This document shows positions 14,847 to 24,394 of a stretch of 41,315 bases of DNA, one piece after another. Source of the DNA: Allobrachymonas sp. (lineage in GTDB: Bacteria > Pseudomonadota > Gammaproteobacteria > Burkholderiales > Burkholderiaceae); assembly GCA_030529305.1 (NCBI GenBank), contig JAUMXD010000002.1, positions 1 through 41,315 of the forward strand, in the 5' to 3' direction. The notes under the pieces were generated by a model, which was given only the letters and a program-made list of their open reading frames with translations, ran no database searches and was not told the origin of the DNA. Each line of letters starts with the position of its first letter. Position 1 is the stretch's first letter. A program made the translations under genes and the position numbers.

Positions 14847-16787
14847 ATGAGTTGCCTGACCCTCGTCAATGCCCATTTGGCCTTTGGCCACTTGCCCTTG
14901 CTGGATGGGGCCGATTTTTCGCTGAATCTGGGCGAGCGCGTGGGCTTGATCGGGCGCAATGGCACAGGCAAATCTTCGCTGCTAAGAATCCTCGCAGGCT
15001 TAGAAAGCCCCGACGACGGCACCCTGCAGCGCCAGCAAGGGCTGGTAACAACTTATGTGCCGCAAGAACCAGAGCTGGACGGCCAAGCCACCGTGTTTGA
15101 AGCGGTACAAGCCGGGCTGGCGCCCACGCTGGAGCTGATCGCGCAATACGAAAGCGGGCAAGGCGACTTGGATGCGCTGCAAACGCAGATCGAAGCCTGC
15201 GACGGTTGGCAGTGGAAGCAGCGTGTGGACATGACCCTGCAAAAGCTCGGGCTGGATGGCAGCGCGCGCATCGGCACGCTGTCGGGCGGCAACATCAAGC
15301 GCGTGGCCTTGGCGCAGGCCTTGGTGATGCAGCCCCATGTGCTCTTGCTTGATGAGCCCACCAACCACCTGGATATGGACGCCATCATCTGGCTGCAAGA
15401 TTTGCTGCTGGACTTTAAAGGCGCAGTGGTCGTCATCAGCCACGACCGGGCTTTTCTGGATGCCATCAGCACCCGCATCGTGGAATTGGATCGGGGCAAG
15501 CTGCGCAGCTTCCCCGGCAACTTCAAGCAGTACCAGCAGCTCAAGCAAGAGCAGCTGGAGCAAGAAGCCACGCTCAACGCCCGTGCCGACAAGCTACTCG
15601 CGCAAGAAGAAGCCTGGATCCGCAAAGGCGTGGAGGCGCGCCGCACCCGTGCCGTAGCGCGCATCAATCGCTTGCAAGTGCTGCGCGAACAGCGCCAGCA
15701 GCGCCGCGAAGCACTGGGCCGCATGCGCATGGATGTGGATCGCGGCACGGCCAGCGGCAAGATCGTGGCTGAGCTGCAAAACGTGAGCAAGGCGTTTGGC
15801 GAGCGTGTGGTGGTGAACAACTTTTCGGCCACCATTTTGCGTGGCGACAAAGTGGGGCTGATTGGCCCCAACGGTGCGGGCAAATCCACCTTGCTCAAAC
15901 TGATGCTGGGCGAGCTGGTGCCTGATAGCGGCCAAGTGCGCCAGGGCAGCAATGTGCAGGTTGCCTATTTCGACCAGATGCGCAACGCGCTGGACCTGAA
16001 CGCCACGCTCGAAGACTTCATCAGCCCGGGCAGCGAATGGATTGAAATCGGCAGCCAGCGCCGGCACGTCAAAAGCTATTTGGGCGACTTTCTGTTCAGC
16101 CCCGCGCGGGCGGCCTCGCCCGTGCACAGCCTCTCGGGCGGTGAACGCAACCGCCTGCTGCTGGCGCGCCTGTTTGCACGCCCGGCCAACGTGCTGGTGC
16201 TGGACGAACCCACCAACGATCTGGACATCGACACGCTGGAACTGCTCGAAGATCTGCTGCAAAGCTACGATGGCACGGTGTTTCTCGTCAGCCACGACCG
16301 GGCTTTTCTCGACAACGTCGTCACCAGCCTGATCGTGAGTGAAGACAGCCCGCAACCCCCCGGCCTGTGGCGCGAATACGAAGGCGGCGTGCAAGACTGG
16401 CTGCAACAAAGCCAGCGCGCCAAAGCTGCACAAGCCGCGCAGGCAGCATCGTCTGCCCAAAGCGAGGGCAGCGCCAGCAGCGAGAAAAAATCAGGCGACA
16501 AAAAACAAGGCGCCACAGACAAGCCGCAGCCTGCCAGCGATGCCCAATCGGCACCAGCCAAGCGCAAACTCAGCTACAAAGAACAGCGCGAGCTGGAAGG
16601 CTTGCCCGCCCATATCGAAGCGCTGGAAGCCGAACAAGCCGCCTTGCGCGCCGAACTGGCCGACACCAGCATCTACCAGCGCGATGCCCAACGTGCTGCG
16701 GCCTTGCACACACGCGATGCAGCCATCGAAGACGAACTGATGCAGGCGCTGGAGCGGTGGGAGGAATTGGGGGCCGTTGCTGGGTGA
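14847..16787 (+). CDS. uup: ABC-F family ATPase, Uup type
   Basis: Soluble twin-ATPase of the ABC-F family; these act on ribosomes or DNA rather than as transporters. Uup in E. coli affects transposon excision and ribosome function. 646 residues. The first cassette has GRNGTGKSS (36-44), LSGGNIKRV and LLLDEPTNHLD; the second has GPNGAGKST, LSGGERNRL and LVLDEPTNDLD. Both have SHDRAFLD switch regions. After an Ala/Ser/Lys-rich linker, a C-terminal coiled coil (LSYKEQRELEGLPAHIEALE) matches the Uup DNA-binding domain and separates it from EttA. The start at 14847 yields the usual N-terminus. Confidence 0.93.
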   Translation: MSCLTLVNAHLAFGHLPLLDGADFSLNLGERVGLIGRNGTGKSSLLRILAGLESPDDGTLQRQQGLVTTYVPQEPELDGQATVFEAVQAGLAPTLELIAQYESGQGDLDALQTQIEACDGWQWKQRVDMTLQKLGLDGSARIGTLSGGNIKRVALAQALVMQPHVLLLDEPTNHLDMDAIIWLQDLLLDFKGAVVVISHDRAFLDAISTRIVELDRGKLRSFPGNFKQYQQLKQEQLEQEATLNARADKLLAQEEAWIRKGVEARRTRAVARINRLQVLREQRQQRREALGRMRMDVDRGTASGKIVAELQNVSKAFGERVVVNNFSATILRGDKVGLIGPNGAGKSTLLKLMLGELVPDSGQVRQGSNVQVAYFDQMRNALDLNATLEDFISPGSEWIEIGSQRRHVKSYLGDFLFSPARAASPVHSLSGGERNRLLLARLFARPANVLVLDEPTNDLDIDTLELLEDLLQSYDGTVFLVSHDRAFLDNVVTSLIVSEDSPQPPGLWREYEGGVQDWLQQSQRAKAAQAAQAASSAQSEGSASSEKKSGDKKQGATDKPQPASDAQSAPAKRKLSYKEQRELEGLPAHIEALEAEQAALRAELADTSIYQRDAQRAAALHTRDAAIEDELMQALERWEELGAVAG

Positions 16788-16878
16788 ACGGCTGCCTCTG
16801 GCGCTTTGTCTGCATAAAGCACCCAACAAGGGCGCTATTGCTACCAGCAGATAAGAAGCCGTTTGGATCATCCATGCT

Positions 16879-16907
16879 TTACCGCTTATCGGTAAGCGGC
16901 ATATAAT
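16879..16907 (+). promoter_or_regulatory. higBA promoter with palindromic operator
   Basis: -10 TATAAT at 16902-16907 and a weak -35 TTACCG at 16879-16884 (17-bp spacer). Perfect inverted repeat CCGCTTA-TCGG-TAAGCGG (16882-16899) fills the spacer, the usual place for binding by the HigA antitoxin. The -10 ends only 7 nt before the toxin ATG. Confidence 0.75.
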
Positions 16908-16914
16908 CGACTGC

Positions 16915-17196
16915 ATGGCCATTGTTTCCTTCAAGTGCCCGGATACCGAGGCGCTTTTTACCTCTGGCAAAAGCAAGCGGTTTGCTGCCATTCAGGCCGT
17001 GGCAGAACGCAAGCTCGCGCAACTGGAAGCAGCTGCCAGCTTGGACTTTTTACGCGCGCCGCCGGGCAATCGCTTGGAAAGCTTGATGGGCGACCGCAAA
17101 GGGCAGCACAGCATCCGCATCAATGCGCAATGGCGCATCTGTTTTATCTGGACACTGCAAGGCCCCAAAAACGTGGAAATTGTTGACTATCACTGA
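16915..17196 (+). CDS. higB: HigB-type toxin (RelE superfamily)
   Basis: Predicted ribosome-dependent mRNA endonuclease of a type II toxin-antitoxin pair. 93 residues, full length for the family. The core pattern is visible: IVSFKCPDTEALF at the N-terminus, then RLAQLEAA-like helix sequence (KLAQLEAAASLDFL), NRLESLMGDRKGQHSIRIN, WRICFIW and EIVDYH. The gene precedes its antitoxin, the HigBA order. There is no ribosome binding site and the -10 hexamer is 7 nt upstream of the start codon, so the mRNA may be leaderless. Confidence 0.92.
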   Translation: MAIVSFKCPDTEALFTSGKSKRFAAIQAVAERKLAQLEAAASLDFLRAPPGNRLESLMGDRKGQHSIRINAQWRICFIWTLQGPKNVEIVDYH

Positions 17197-17211
17197 AAAG
17201 GAGCAAACACG

Positions 17212-17514
17212 ATGCTGAAAAACGGAATGCGCCCCGTGCACCCTGGCGAAGTCTTGCGCCTGGACTATCTAGAGCCTCTGGGCATGTCGGCCAATGCCTT
17301 GGCCAAGCGCTTGCACTTGCCCGCCAGCCGCATCAACGACATCGTGCTGGAGCGCCGAGGCGTAACGGCCGACACGGCCATGCGTCTGGCCCGCTTCTTT
17401 GGCGGCGATGCGCAAAGCTGGATGAATCTGCAAAGCATGTACGAGCTGCGCGTGGCGCAAACGGCCCATGCCCAATCCATTGAGCGCGAAATCGAGCCGC
17501 TGTTTGCTGCCTGA
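17212..17514 (+). CDS. higA: HigA-type antitoxin (XRE family)
   Basis: Antitoxin that neutralises HigB and represses the locus through a helix-turn-helix. 100 residues. It has the HigA family start MRPVHPGEVLRLDYLEPLGMS, followed by the XRE helix-turn-helix (ANALAKRLHLPASRINDIVLERR) and TADTAMRLARFFGGDAQSWMNLQ. The start lies 15 nt after higB with a strong ribosome site AAAAGGAG, which would let the antitoxin be made more efficiently than the toxin. A bidirectional terminator follows. Confidence 0.94.
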   Translation: MLKNGMRPVHPGEVLRLDYLEPLGMSANALAKRLHLPASRINDIVLERRGVTADTAMRLARFFGGDAQSWMNLQSMYELRVAQTAHAQSIEREIEPLFAA

Positions 17515-17605
17515 TTGAAATTGAAGCAGGCTATGCGCAACCTTCGGCTGCATGTGGCAGCAGCCGGAACGCGGGTTCCATATTGCCGACGGAAGCAGAG
17601 AAACA

Positions 17606-17642
17606 AAAAGCCCGCCTTGTGCAAAAACAGGCGGGCTTTTTT
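17606..17642. terminator. Bidirectional terminator between higBA and tRNA-Leu
   Basis: AAAAGCCCGCCT / AGGCGGGCTTTT stem with an 11-nt loop and T runs on both strands. Confidence 0.92.
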
Positions 17643-17666
17643 GTATCCGTTACGGGCAAGAAAAGG

Positions 17667-17757
17667 TGGTGCCTCGAACCGGAATCGAACCGGTACGCCG
17701 TCTTTCGTTGGCGGCGGATTTTAAGTCCGCTGTGTCTACCAATTTCACCATCGAGGC
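17667..17757 (-). tRNA. tRNA-Leu (anticodon UAA)
   Basis: A 91-nt class II tRNA. Acceptor stem GCCTCGA / TCGAGGC, D-arm GTGAAATTGGTAGACAC, anticodon stem GCGGA / TCCGC around CTTAAAA (anticodon TAA), long variable arm, T-arm ACCGGTTCGATTCCGGT, and encoded CCA at 17667-17669. Confidence 0.96.
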
Positions 17758-17805
17758 AATACAAAGGCCCAGTAGATACAGCGCCTGTGCCAAATGCAGG
17801 GCGGG

Positions 17806-17833
17806 ATTCTACACGGGCGGTATGGGGAGTCAG
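17806..17833 (-). promoter_or_regulatory. Possible tRNA-Leu promoter
   Basis: On the minus strand, CTGACT (17828-17833) as -35 and TAGAAT (17806-17811) as -10 with a 16-bp spacer, overlapping the end of the DAHP synthase gene, about 40 nt before the tRNA. Confidence 0.45.
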
Positions 17834-18933
17834 TTGCGCACCGAGGTAGCTTTCAGCGCACGGCGCTGCTTCACGGCATCGGCCAGCTGCTGCAAAACGG
17901 GGGATGTTTGCGCCAGGCTGATGCAGGCGTCGGTAATGGATACGCCGTGCTGCAAGTCACAGCCACCTAACTCTTGCCGACCTTCTTGCAAGTGGCTTTC
18001 GATCATCACGCCGGTGATGCGTGTTTCGCCTGCGGCGATTTGTTGGGCCACATCGGCCGCCACTTCGATTTGCTTGCGGTGCTGCTTGCTGCTGTTGGCA
18101 TGCGAAAGGTCGATCATGACTTGCTCCCGCAAGCCGCTGGCGGCTAGTTGCTGGCAAGCGGCGGCCACATGTTCAGCGCTGTAGTTGGGCGCTTTGCCGC
18201 CACGCAGAATCACGTGGCAGTCGTTGTTGCCTCGCGTTTCGAAAATGGCGGCCTGACCCATTTTGGTCACGCCCATGAAGGCGTGTGCGGCTTGTGCGGC
18301 CACGATGGCATCCACAGCCACTTTGACGTTGCCATCGGTGCCGTTTTTGAAGCCCACCGGGCAACTCAAACCGCTGGCCAGCTGTCGGTGGCTGGGGCTT
18401 TCGGTGGTGCGTGCGCCAATGGCGCCCCAGGCGATCAAATCGCTGATGAATTGCGGGCTGAGAAGATCCAGAAATTCCGTGCCCGTGGGCAGGCCCAGGC
18501 CAATGATGTCGAGCAACAAACGGCGCGCACGCTCCAACCCTTCGTTGATGGCAAAGCTGCCGTCCAAATGGGGGTCGTTGATGTAGCCTTTCCAGCCCAC
18601 GGTGGTGCGCGGTTTTTCAAAGTACACGCGCATGATGATGAGCAACTCCTTGGCAAACGGTTGCACCATGCTTTTGAGTTGCTGTGCGTATTCCAGCGCT
18701 TGATCGTGGTCGTGAATCGAGCAGGGCCCTACCACCACCAGCAAGCGATCATCGCGGCCGTGCAAGACATTGGCTACCGCTTGGCGGTGCTGCCGGATTT
18801 GCTGGGCCAGTTCGGGGCTGAGCGGCAGGCGCTCTTGCAGCAAGGCGGGCGAAATCAGCGGGCGCACAGCCTTGATGCGCACATCGTCGATGCGGGTGGT
18901 GTCGAGTGTGGAGGGCAGGGTGTTTTCAAGCAT
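17830..18933 (-). CDS. aroG: 3-deoxy-7-phosphoheptulonate (DAHP) synthase, class I
   Basis: First enzyme of the shikimate pathway, condensing phosphoenolpyruvate and erythrose 4-phosphate in the cytosol. 367 residues, normal for the AroF/G/H family. It shows VVGPCSIHD (metal-ligand Cys71), the MRVYFEKPRTTVGWKG active-site segment, GARTTESPSHR, GFKNGTDGN, and the DLSHANSSK and GVMIESHL motifs. Which aromatic amino acid inhibits it cannot be told by eye, so the symbol aroG is conventional (aroF or aroH are possible). It lies upstream of tRNA-Leu on the same strand and is preceded by the CYTH gene, also on the minus strand. Confidence 0.92.
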   Translation of the reverse strand: MLENTLPSTLDTTRIDDVRIKAVRPLISPALLQERLPLSPELAQQIRQHRQAVANVLHGRDDRLLVVVGPCSIHDHDQALEYAQQLKSMVQPFAKELLIIMRVYFEKPRTTVGWKGYINDPHLDGSFAINEGLERARRLLLDIIGLGLPTGTEFLDLLSPQFISDLIAWGAIGARTTESPSHRQLASGLSCPVGFKNGTDGNVKVAVDAIVAAQAAHAFMGVTKMGQAAIFETRGNNDCHVILRGGKAPNYSAEHVAAACQQLAASGLREQVMIDLSHANSSKQHRKQIEVAADVAQQIAAGETRITGVMIESHLQEGRQELGGCDLQHGVSITDACISLAQTSPVLQQLADAVKQRRALKATSVRN

Positions 18934-18959
18934 GCCAAGAATTGTAAGGGCGGCTTGTT

Positions 18960-19640
18960 TTAGAGCTGTTCGGCAAGCAGCAGGCGGTAGCCGCGCTCGG
19001 CCTTGTTCTGTGCTTGGGGCGATAAGGCAAACGCTTGCTGCAAGATTTGCGAAACGGCAAACAGGGCGTCAGCACTGCCGTGTTTGAGTTCGATCTCAAT
19101 TTCGCTTATCGGCAGGCTGCGACCATTGCCTTCTATCGTGCCTACGTCCAGCGCCAGTTCCAGCAGGCTGTTAGAGCAGGGCAGTTGCCACTGCGTGCGT
19201 TGAATGCGCGTTTCAAACACAGGGCGCAAGTGCGGGGCGATGCTGGGGCTGCTCAAAAAGTCGCGAATGGGGGCATGGTCGATGCGATGCAGCTCCAGCG
19301 CTTGGGTGGCGGTGGTGTGTTCGATTTCAACACGGGTGTGCAGCCCTTGGCTGGCTGGGGCGGCATCGGCAGCAGCTGATGGGGCGTCTGGAGTAACGTT
19401 CGGGTTTGCAGGCTTTGGCGGCTTGAGCTTCAAGGTCTGCACCCAAGCATCGCCTTGCTGGCGCAGTCTCAACCCCATGCCTTGCCGGGCCAGTTCCAGT
19501 GCGGGGGTGTCGTAATAAATGCTGCGCAGCGCCTGCGTTTGCGGGGCAGAGGCAGCAGGGAACAGTTGCGTTACGCGCTCAATAAAAGCCTTTTGTTGAT
19601 TTGCGGGCAGGCATAAGGTGAGTTCGATTTCTGTATGCAT
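18960..19640 (-). CDS. CYTH-domain protein (triphosphate tunnel metalloenzyme family)
   Basis: Members of this family hydrolyse triphosphates, often inorganic tripolyphosphate, inside a beta-barrel tunnel. 226 residues: N-terminal MHTEIELTLCL, then SIYYDTPALELARQGMGLRLRQQGD, WVQTLKL, TRVEIEH, FETRIQRTQW, LELALDVGTIEG, ISEIEIELKHG, and a final helix ending ERGYRLLL. The N-terminal ExExK signature reads EIELT here, with Thr for the usual Lys. No C-terminal CHAD domain follows, unlike E. coli YgiF. A Pro/Ala-rich insert sits near residues 77-98. It is 26 bp upstream of the DAHP synthase gene. Fold assignment is confident, activity less so. Confidence 0.8.
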   Translation of the reverse strand: MHTEIELTLCLPANQQKAFIERVTQLFPAASAPQTQALRSIYYDTPALELARQGMGLRLRQQGDAWVQTLKLKPPKPANPNVTPDAPSAAADAAPASQGLHTRVEIEHTTATQALELHRIDHAPIRDFLSSPSIAPHLRPVFETRIQRTQWQLPCSNSLLELALDVGTIEGNGRSLPISEIEIELKHGSADALFAVSQILQQAFALSPQAQNKAERGYRLLLAEQL

Positions 19641-19661
19641 GATAAGCAGATGTTACAGGGC

Positions 19662-19689
19662 TTGAGTTTCCCCAGGAACTTTCTACAAT
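19662..19689 (+). promoter_or_regulatory. Promoter of the universal stress protein gene
   Basis: TTGAGT (19662-19667), 16-bp spacer, TACAAT (19684-19689); divergent from the CYTH gene. Confidence 0.6.
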
Positions 19690-19776
19690 GGCAATGCGCG
19701 AGGCGGTTTTTTAAAGAAACTTTAAAAGAGCAAAACGCGCATTCAACTTCATTCAACAATCAAGGAGGTGGAGATC

Positions 19777-20211
19777 ATGTTCAAGCATATTGTTTTTGCT
19801 ACCGACGGTTCGCCCAGTGCTGCAAAAGCCAGCAAGACAGCCATTGAGCTGGCGCGCCTGCACAGCGCCAAACTGACCGTGGTGTTTGTGATTGATCCCT
19901 ACCCCTATATGTCCTTGGGTGAGGGCACAGGCGATGCTTTTCAGGCTTACATGAATGCTGCCTACGCCGCTTCGGCCAAGGTCACGCAAGAGCTGGAAGA
20001 TCAAGCGCGCCAGGCTGGCGTTGCGCTTGAGAAGAGCGTGGTTGAAGGCGATGACGTGGCTGCGGCCATTGCCATGGTGGCCGACCAGCAGGGCGGCGAT
20101 TTGCTGGTGGTGGGCTCGCACGGCCGCAGCGGCATCCAGAAACTGATTCTGGGCAGCGTGGCCAGCAAGGTGCTGACCCTTTCCAAGGTGCCGGTGCTGA
20201 TCGTGCGCTGA
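19777..20211 (+). CDS. Universal stress protein (UspA family)
   Basis: Cytosolic single-domain Usp, of the ATP-binding type, induced by stress or growth arrest in many bacteria. 144 residues. FKHIVFATDGSPSAAKAS marks the first strand and helix; the nucleotide-binding GxxGxxxxG(S/T) pattern is present as VVGSHGRSGIQKLILGSVASKVL, and the end is VPVLIVR. The start at 19777 has a strong AAGGAGG at 19762-19768; the in-frame GTG at 19768 lies within that ribosome site. Monocistronic, with its own promoter and terminator. Confidence 0.93.
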   Translation: MFKHIVFATDGSPSAAKASKTAIELARLHSAKLTVVFVIDPYPYMSLGEGTGDAFQAYMNAAYAASAKVTQELEDQARQAGVALEKSVVEGDDVAAAIAMVADQQGGDLLVVGSHGRSGIQKLILGSVASKVLTLSKVPVLIVR

Positions 20212-20226
20212 TGGATGGCATGCACG

Positions 20227-20264
20227 GCCCTGTGTGCAGGAGGAGTTAACAAGGCGCACAGGGC
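20227..20264 (+). repeat. Long hairpin in the 3' region of the usp transcript
   Basis: Arms GCCCTGTGTGC / GCGCACAGGGC (11 bp with one G-T pair) around a 16-nt loop containing AGGAGG. It precedes the terminator and may protect or process the 3' end. Confidence 0.45.
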
Positions 20265-20281
20265 TGCAGTATGAATCAGTT

Positions 20282-20315
20282 CAACAAAAAAGCCGCTGAT
20301 GCGGCTTTTTTGTTG
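20282..20315. terminator. Bidirectional terminator between usp and ligA
   Basis: Perfect 15-bp arms (CAACAAAAAAGCCGC and its complement) with a TGAT loop; poly-T on both strands. Confidence 0.95.
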
Positions 20316-20357
20316 GGCGCAAGAAGTGTGCCGAATACCCAACAAGTTTCGGATTTT

Positions 20358-22592
<2,235 letters not shown>

Positions 22593-22601
22593 TCAATGCG
22601 C

Positions 22602-22647
22602 TGCGCACTTTAACAGGCCGCTCAAATCCACATTGGCCAAGTGCGCA
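22602..22647. repeat. Inverted repeat between ligA and rlmB
   Basis: Perfect 9-bp arms TGCGCACTT / AAGTGCGCA with a 28-nt loop, in the divergent promoter region. A second, overlapping pair CATTGGC / GCCAATG spans about 22631-22686. Function unknown. Confidence 0.4.
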
Positions 22648-22721
22648 AAGCAAACCAGACGCTTGGCAAATGTGAATGCGCCAATGAATTATTCAGCGCG
22701 TTTCTTGCGCATTGTGTTGCC

Positions 22722-23495
22722 ATGTCTTCTCATAAAAACGCTTCCCCCTCCAGCAAAACCCGCATGGTTTACGGCTTTCATGCCGTGGGCGTGCACCTCA
22801 AAACTGCGCCGCAATCCGTGCAAGAAATCTGGTTCGACCCCTCGCGGCGCGACGCGCGCATGCGCCAATTCCTGCAGCGCGCGCAAGAGGCAGAGCTTCA
22901 ACTCATCGAAGCAGACAGCGCCCGCTTGGCGCGCCTGGCAGGCAGCTTCAATCACCAGGGCGTGGTCGCACGCGTGGCCGCCGCACTTGCCAGTCATTCG
23001 CTGGACGATTTGCTCGACGGCTTGCAAAAGCCGCCTTTTTTGCTCGTATTGGATGGTGTGACCGACCCGCACAACTTGGGCGCTTGCCTGCGCGTAGCCG
23101 ATGGGGCCGGCGTGCATGCCGTGATCGCACCCAAAGACCATGCCGCAGGCATCAGCGCCGTGGTGGCCAAAGTGGCTTGTGGCGCGGCTGAAACCGTGCC
23201 GTACTTCATGGTCACCAATCTGGCGCGCACCCTCAATGAACTGAAAGAACGCAACATCTGGGTCATCGGCACCAGCGGCGATGCGCCGCAAACGCTTTAC
23301 CAGGCCGATCTGCAAGGCCCGCTGGCCCTGGTGCTGGGGGCTGAAGGCACGGGACTGCGCCAACTCACCCGCAAAACCTGCGATGCGCTCATCTCCATCC
23401 CCATGCTCGGCGCAGTCGAAAGCCTGAACGTATCCGTCGCCAGCGGCGTGTGCCTGTACGAAGCCGTGCGGCAGCGGGAAACAGCCAGCCATTGA
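22722..23495 (+). CDS. rlmB: 23S rRNA (guanosine-2'-O-)-methyltransferase RlmB (TrmH/SpoU family)
   Basis: SPOUT-fold enzyme methylating the ribose of a 23S rRNA guanosine with SAM. 257 residues from ATG 22722 (ATG 22764, giving MVYGFHAVGVHL, is an alternative). The N-terminal L30e-like RNA-binding domain runs to about residue 95. The SPOUT motifs follow: LVLDGVTDPHNLGACLRVADGAG, LALVLGAEGTGLRQLTR, and ISIPMLGAVESLNVSVASGV. Upstream in-frame sequence to 22641 has no family similarity. Divergent from ligA; a phage-like segment lies immediately downstream. Confidence 0.93.
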   Translation: MSSHKNASPSSKTRMVYGFHAVGVHLKTAPQSVQEIWFDPSRRDARMRQFLQRAQEAELQLIEADSARLARLAGSFNHQGVVARVAAALASHSLDDLLDGLQKPPFLLVLDGVTDPHNLGACLRVADGAGVHAVIAPKDHAAGISAVVAKVACGAAETVPYFMVTNLARTLNELKERNIWVIGTSGDAPQTLYQADLQGPLALVLGAEGTGLRQLTRKTCDALISIPMLGAVESLNVSVASGVCLYEAVRQRETASH

Positions 23496-23541
23496 CTGAT
23501 GGATGCTTTAAGCCTATTAGTACGCAAAAAACTATACATAA

Positions 23542-23553
23542 TACTCATCGTAT
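23542..23553 (+). repeat. Left copy of 12-bp direct repeat (candidate attachment core)
   Basis: TACTCATCGTAT, identical to 24684-24695 and 1142 bp from it. It lies inside a 28-bp stretch (23531-23558) whose complement resembles a dif site, with an XerD-arm-like TTATGTATAGT. Confidence 0.5.
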
Positions 23554-23613
23554 CAAATAGAAAGATGCTGCCGTCGTGAGCGTCTGCGCAAGCTCTGCCG
23601 CAAGGAGCAAGGC

Positions 23614-24225
23614 TTGCGGCTGCGTTGCCTGTACCGCTATCTGGGCTGGAGTCGGCGGCAGTGTGCGCAATTCTTTCATGTCAGCGAGCGTACTTTACAT
23701 AACTGGGAGTCTGGCTGCACGGCCATTCCCTTTGCCGTCATGAAGCTGCTGCGCGTTCTTTGCCGCCATGAGTTGCCCGGCAAGGCCTGGGATGGCTGGG
23801 TGTTTCATAGTGGCAAGCTGTGGACGCCAGAGGGACACGGCTTGCTGCCGCACGATGCGGCCTGCTGGTCGAATCTGGCCCGTCGGGCGCAGTTGTTCCA
23901 TGTCGTGCTCAGGGAAAACCAGCGATTGCGGTGCGCGCTTGCGCAGCAAGCGCAGGAGCGATCGGCTCCTGAAGCGCAGGCCGACGGCGGCGAGGGGGCC
24001 TCGCTTGCGGGGGAGTCCGCCGCCGGAGGGCGGCGCGTAGCGCCGCTAGATTTATCCAAAGGACACTTCTCCACAAAACACACCGCAAATCCAGCATTCA
24101 TGCGGCCTGCAGCAGAGGTCGGACACCCTGCCTTTTGGTCAGTGTCCACTAACAAGAAAGGGGGAAATCATGGCCCGCAACAAGCCGAGCCAAAGCCCGC
24201 CAGAGGCAGGAAAGGGGGTGGGTAA
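23614..24225 (+). CDS. XafT/VC1465-like (DUF3653) Xer recombination activation factor, N-terminus uncertain
   Basis: The protein resembles phage-encoded factors that activate XerCD recombination, known from the TLC satellite phage of Vibrio. Visible are LRLRCLYRYLGWSRRQCAQFF, a helix-turn-helix-like VSERTLHNWESG, then PFAVMKLLRVL, KAWDGWVF, LWTPEGHGLLPHDAACWSNLARRAQLF and a C-terminal tail of low complexity. The frame is open back to 23542 with coding-like sequence (RRERLRKLCRKEQG), but no ATG or GTG is available. The TTG at 23614 has AAGGAG six bases upstream. The open frame runs exactly out of the left direct repeat, suggesting the original 5' end was lost at a junction. Family assignment is from memory of motif pattern. 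Confidence 0.55.
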   Translation: MRLRCLYRYLGWSRRQCAQFFHVSERTLHNWESGCTAIPFAVMKLLRVLCRHELPGKAWDGWVFHSGKLWTPEGHGLLPHDAACWSNLARRAQLFHVVLRENQRLRCALAQQAQERSAPEAQADGGEGASLAGESAAGGRRVAPLDLSKGHFSTKHTANPAFMRPAAEVGHPAFWSVSTNKKGGNHGPQQAEPKPARGRKGGG

Positions 24226-24394
24226 TGGGTCACCCTGTCCGGGGTGTGTTGTGGCCCGTATGCGGGCTGTGAGGTGTGTTTCTGAAGCTTCTTGTTCTTT
24301 CCAAAAACGAAAGCCCCAGCCGTTGCAGGGCGTGGGGCCTTCTATCCGCAACTCAATGAAAGGAGTCTTGAATCATGGATGCAGCGAAGTGTAA
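24170..24394 (+). CDS. Small hypothetical ORF in the phage-like segment
   Basis: 74 residues beginning MARNKPSQSPPEAGKG, overlapping the end of the XafT-like ORF in another frame. AAAGGGGG lies upstream. Composition is basic with several Cys; I recognise no domain. A GC hairpin (24311-24341) lies within it, which argues against it being a normal gene. May be spurious. Confidence 0.25.
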   Translation: MARNKPSQSPPEAGKGVGNGSPCPGCVVARMRAVRCVSEASCSFQKRKPQPLQGVGPSIRNSMKGVLNHGCSEV

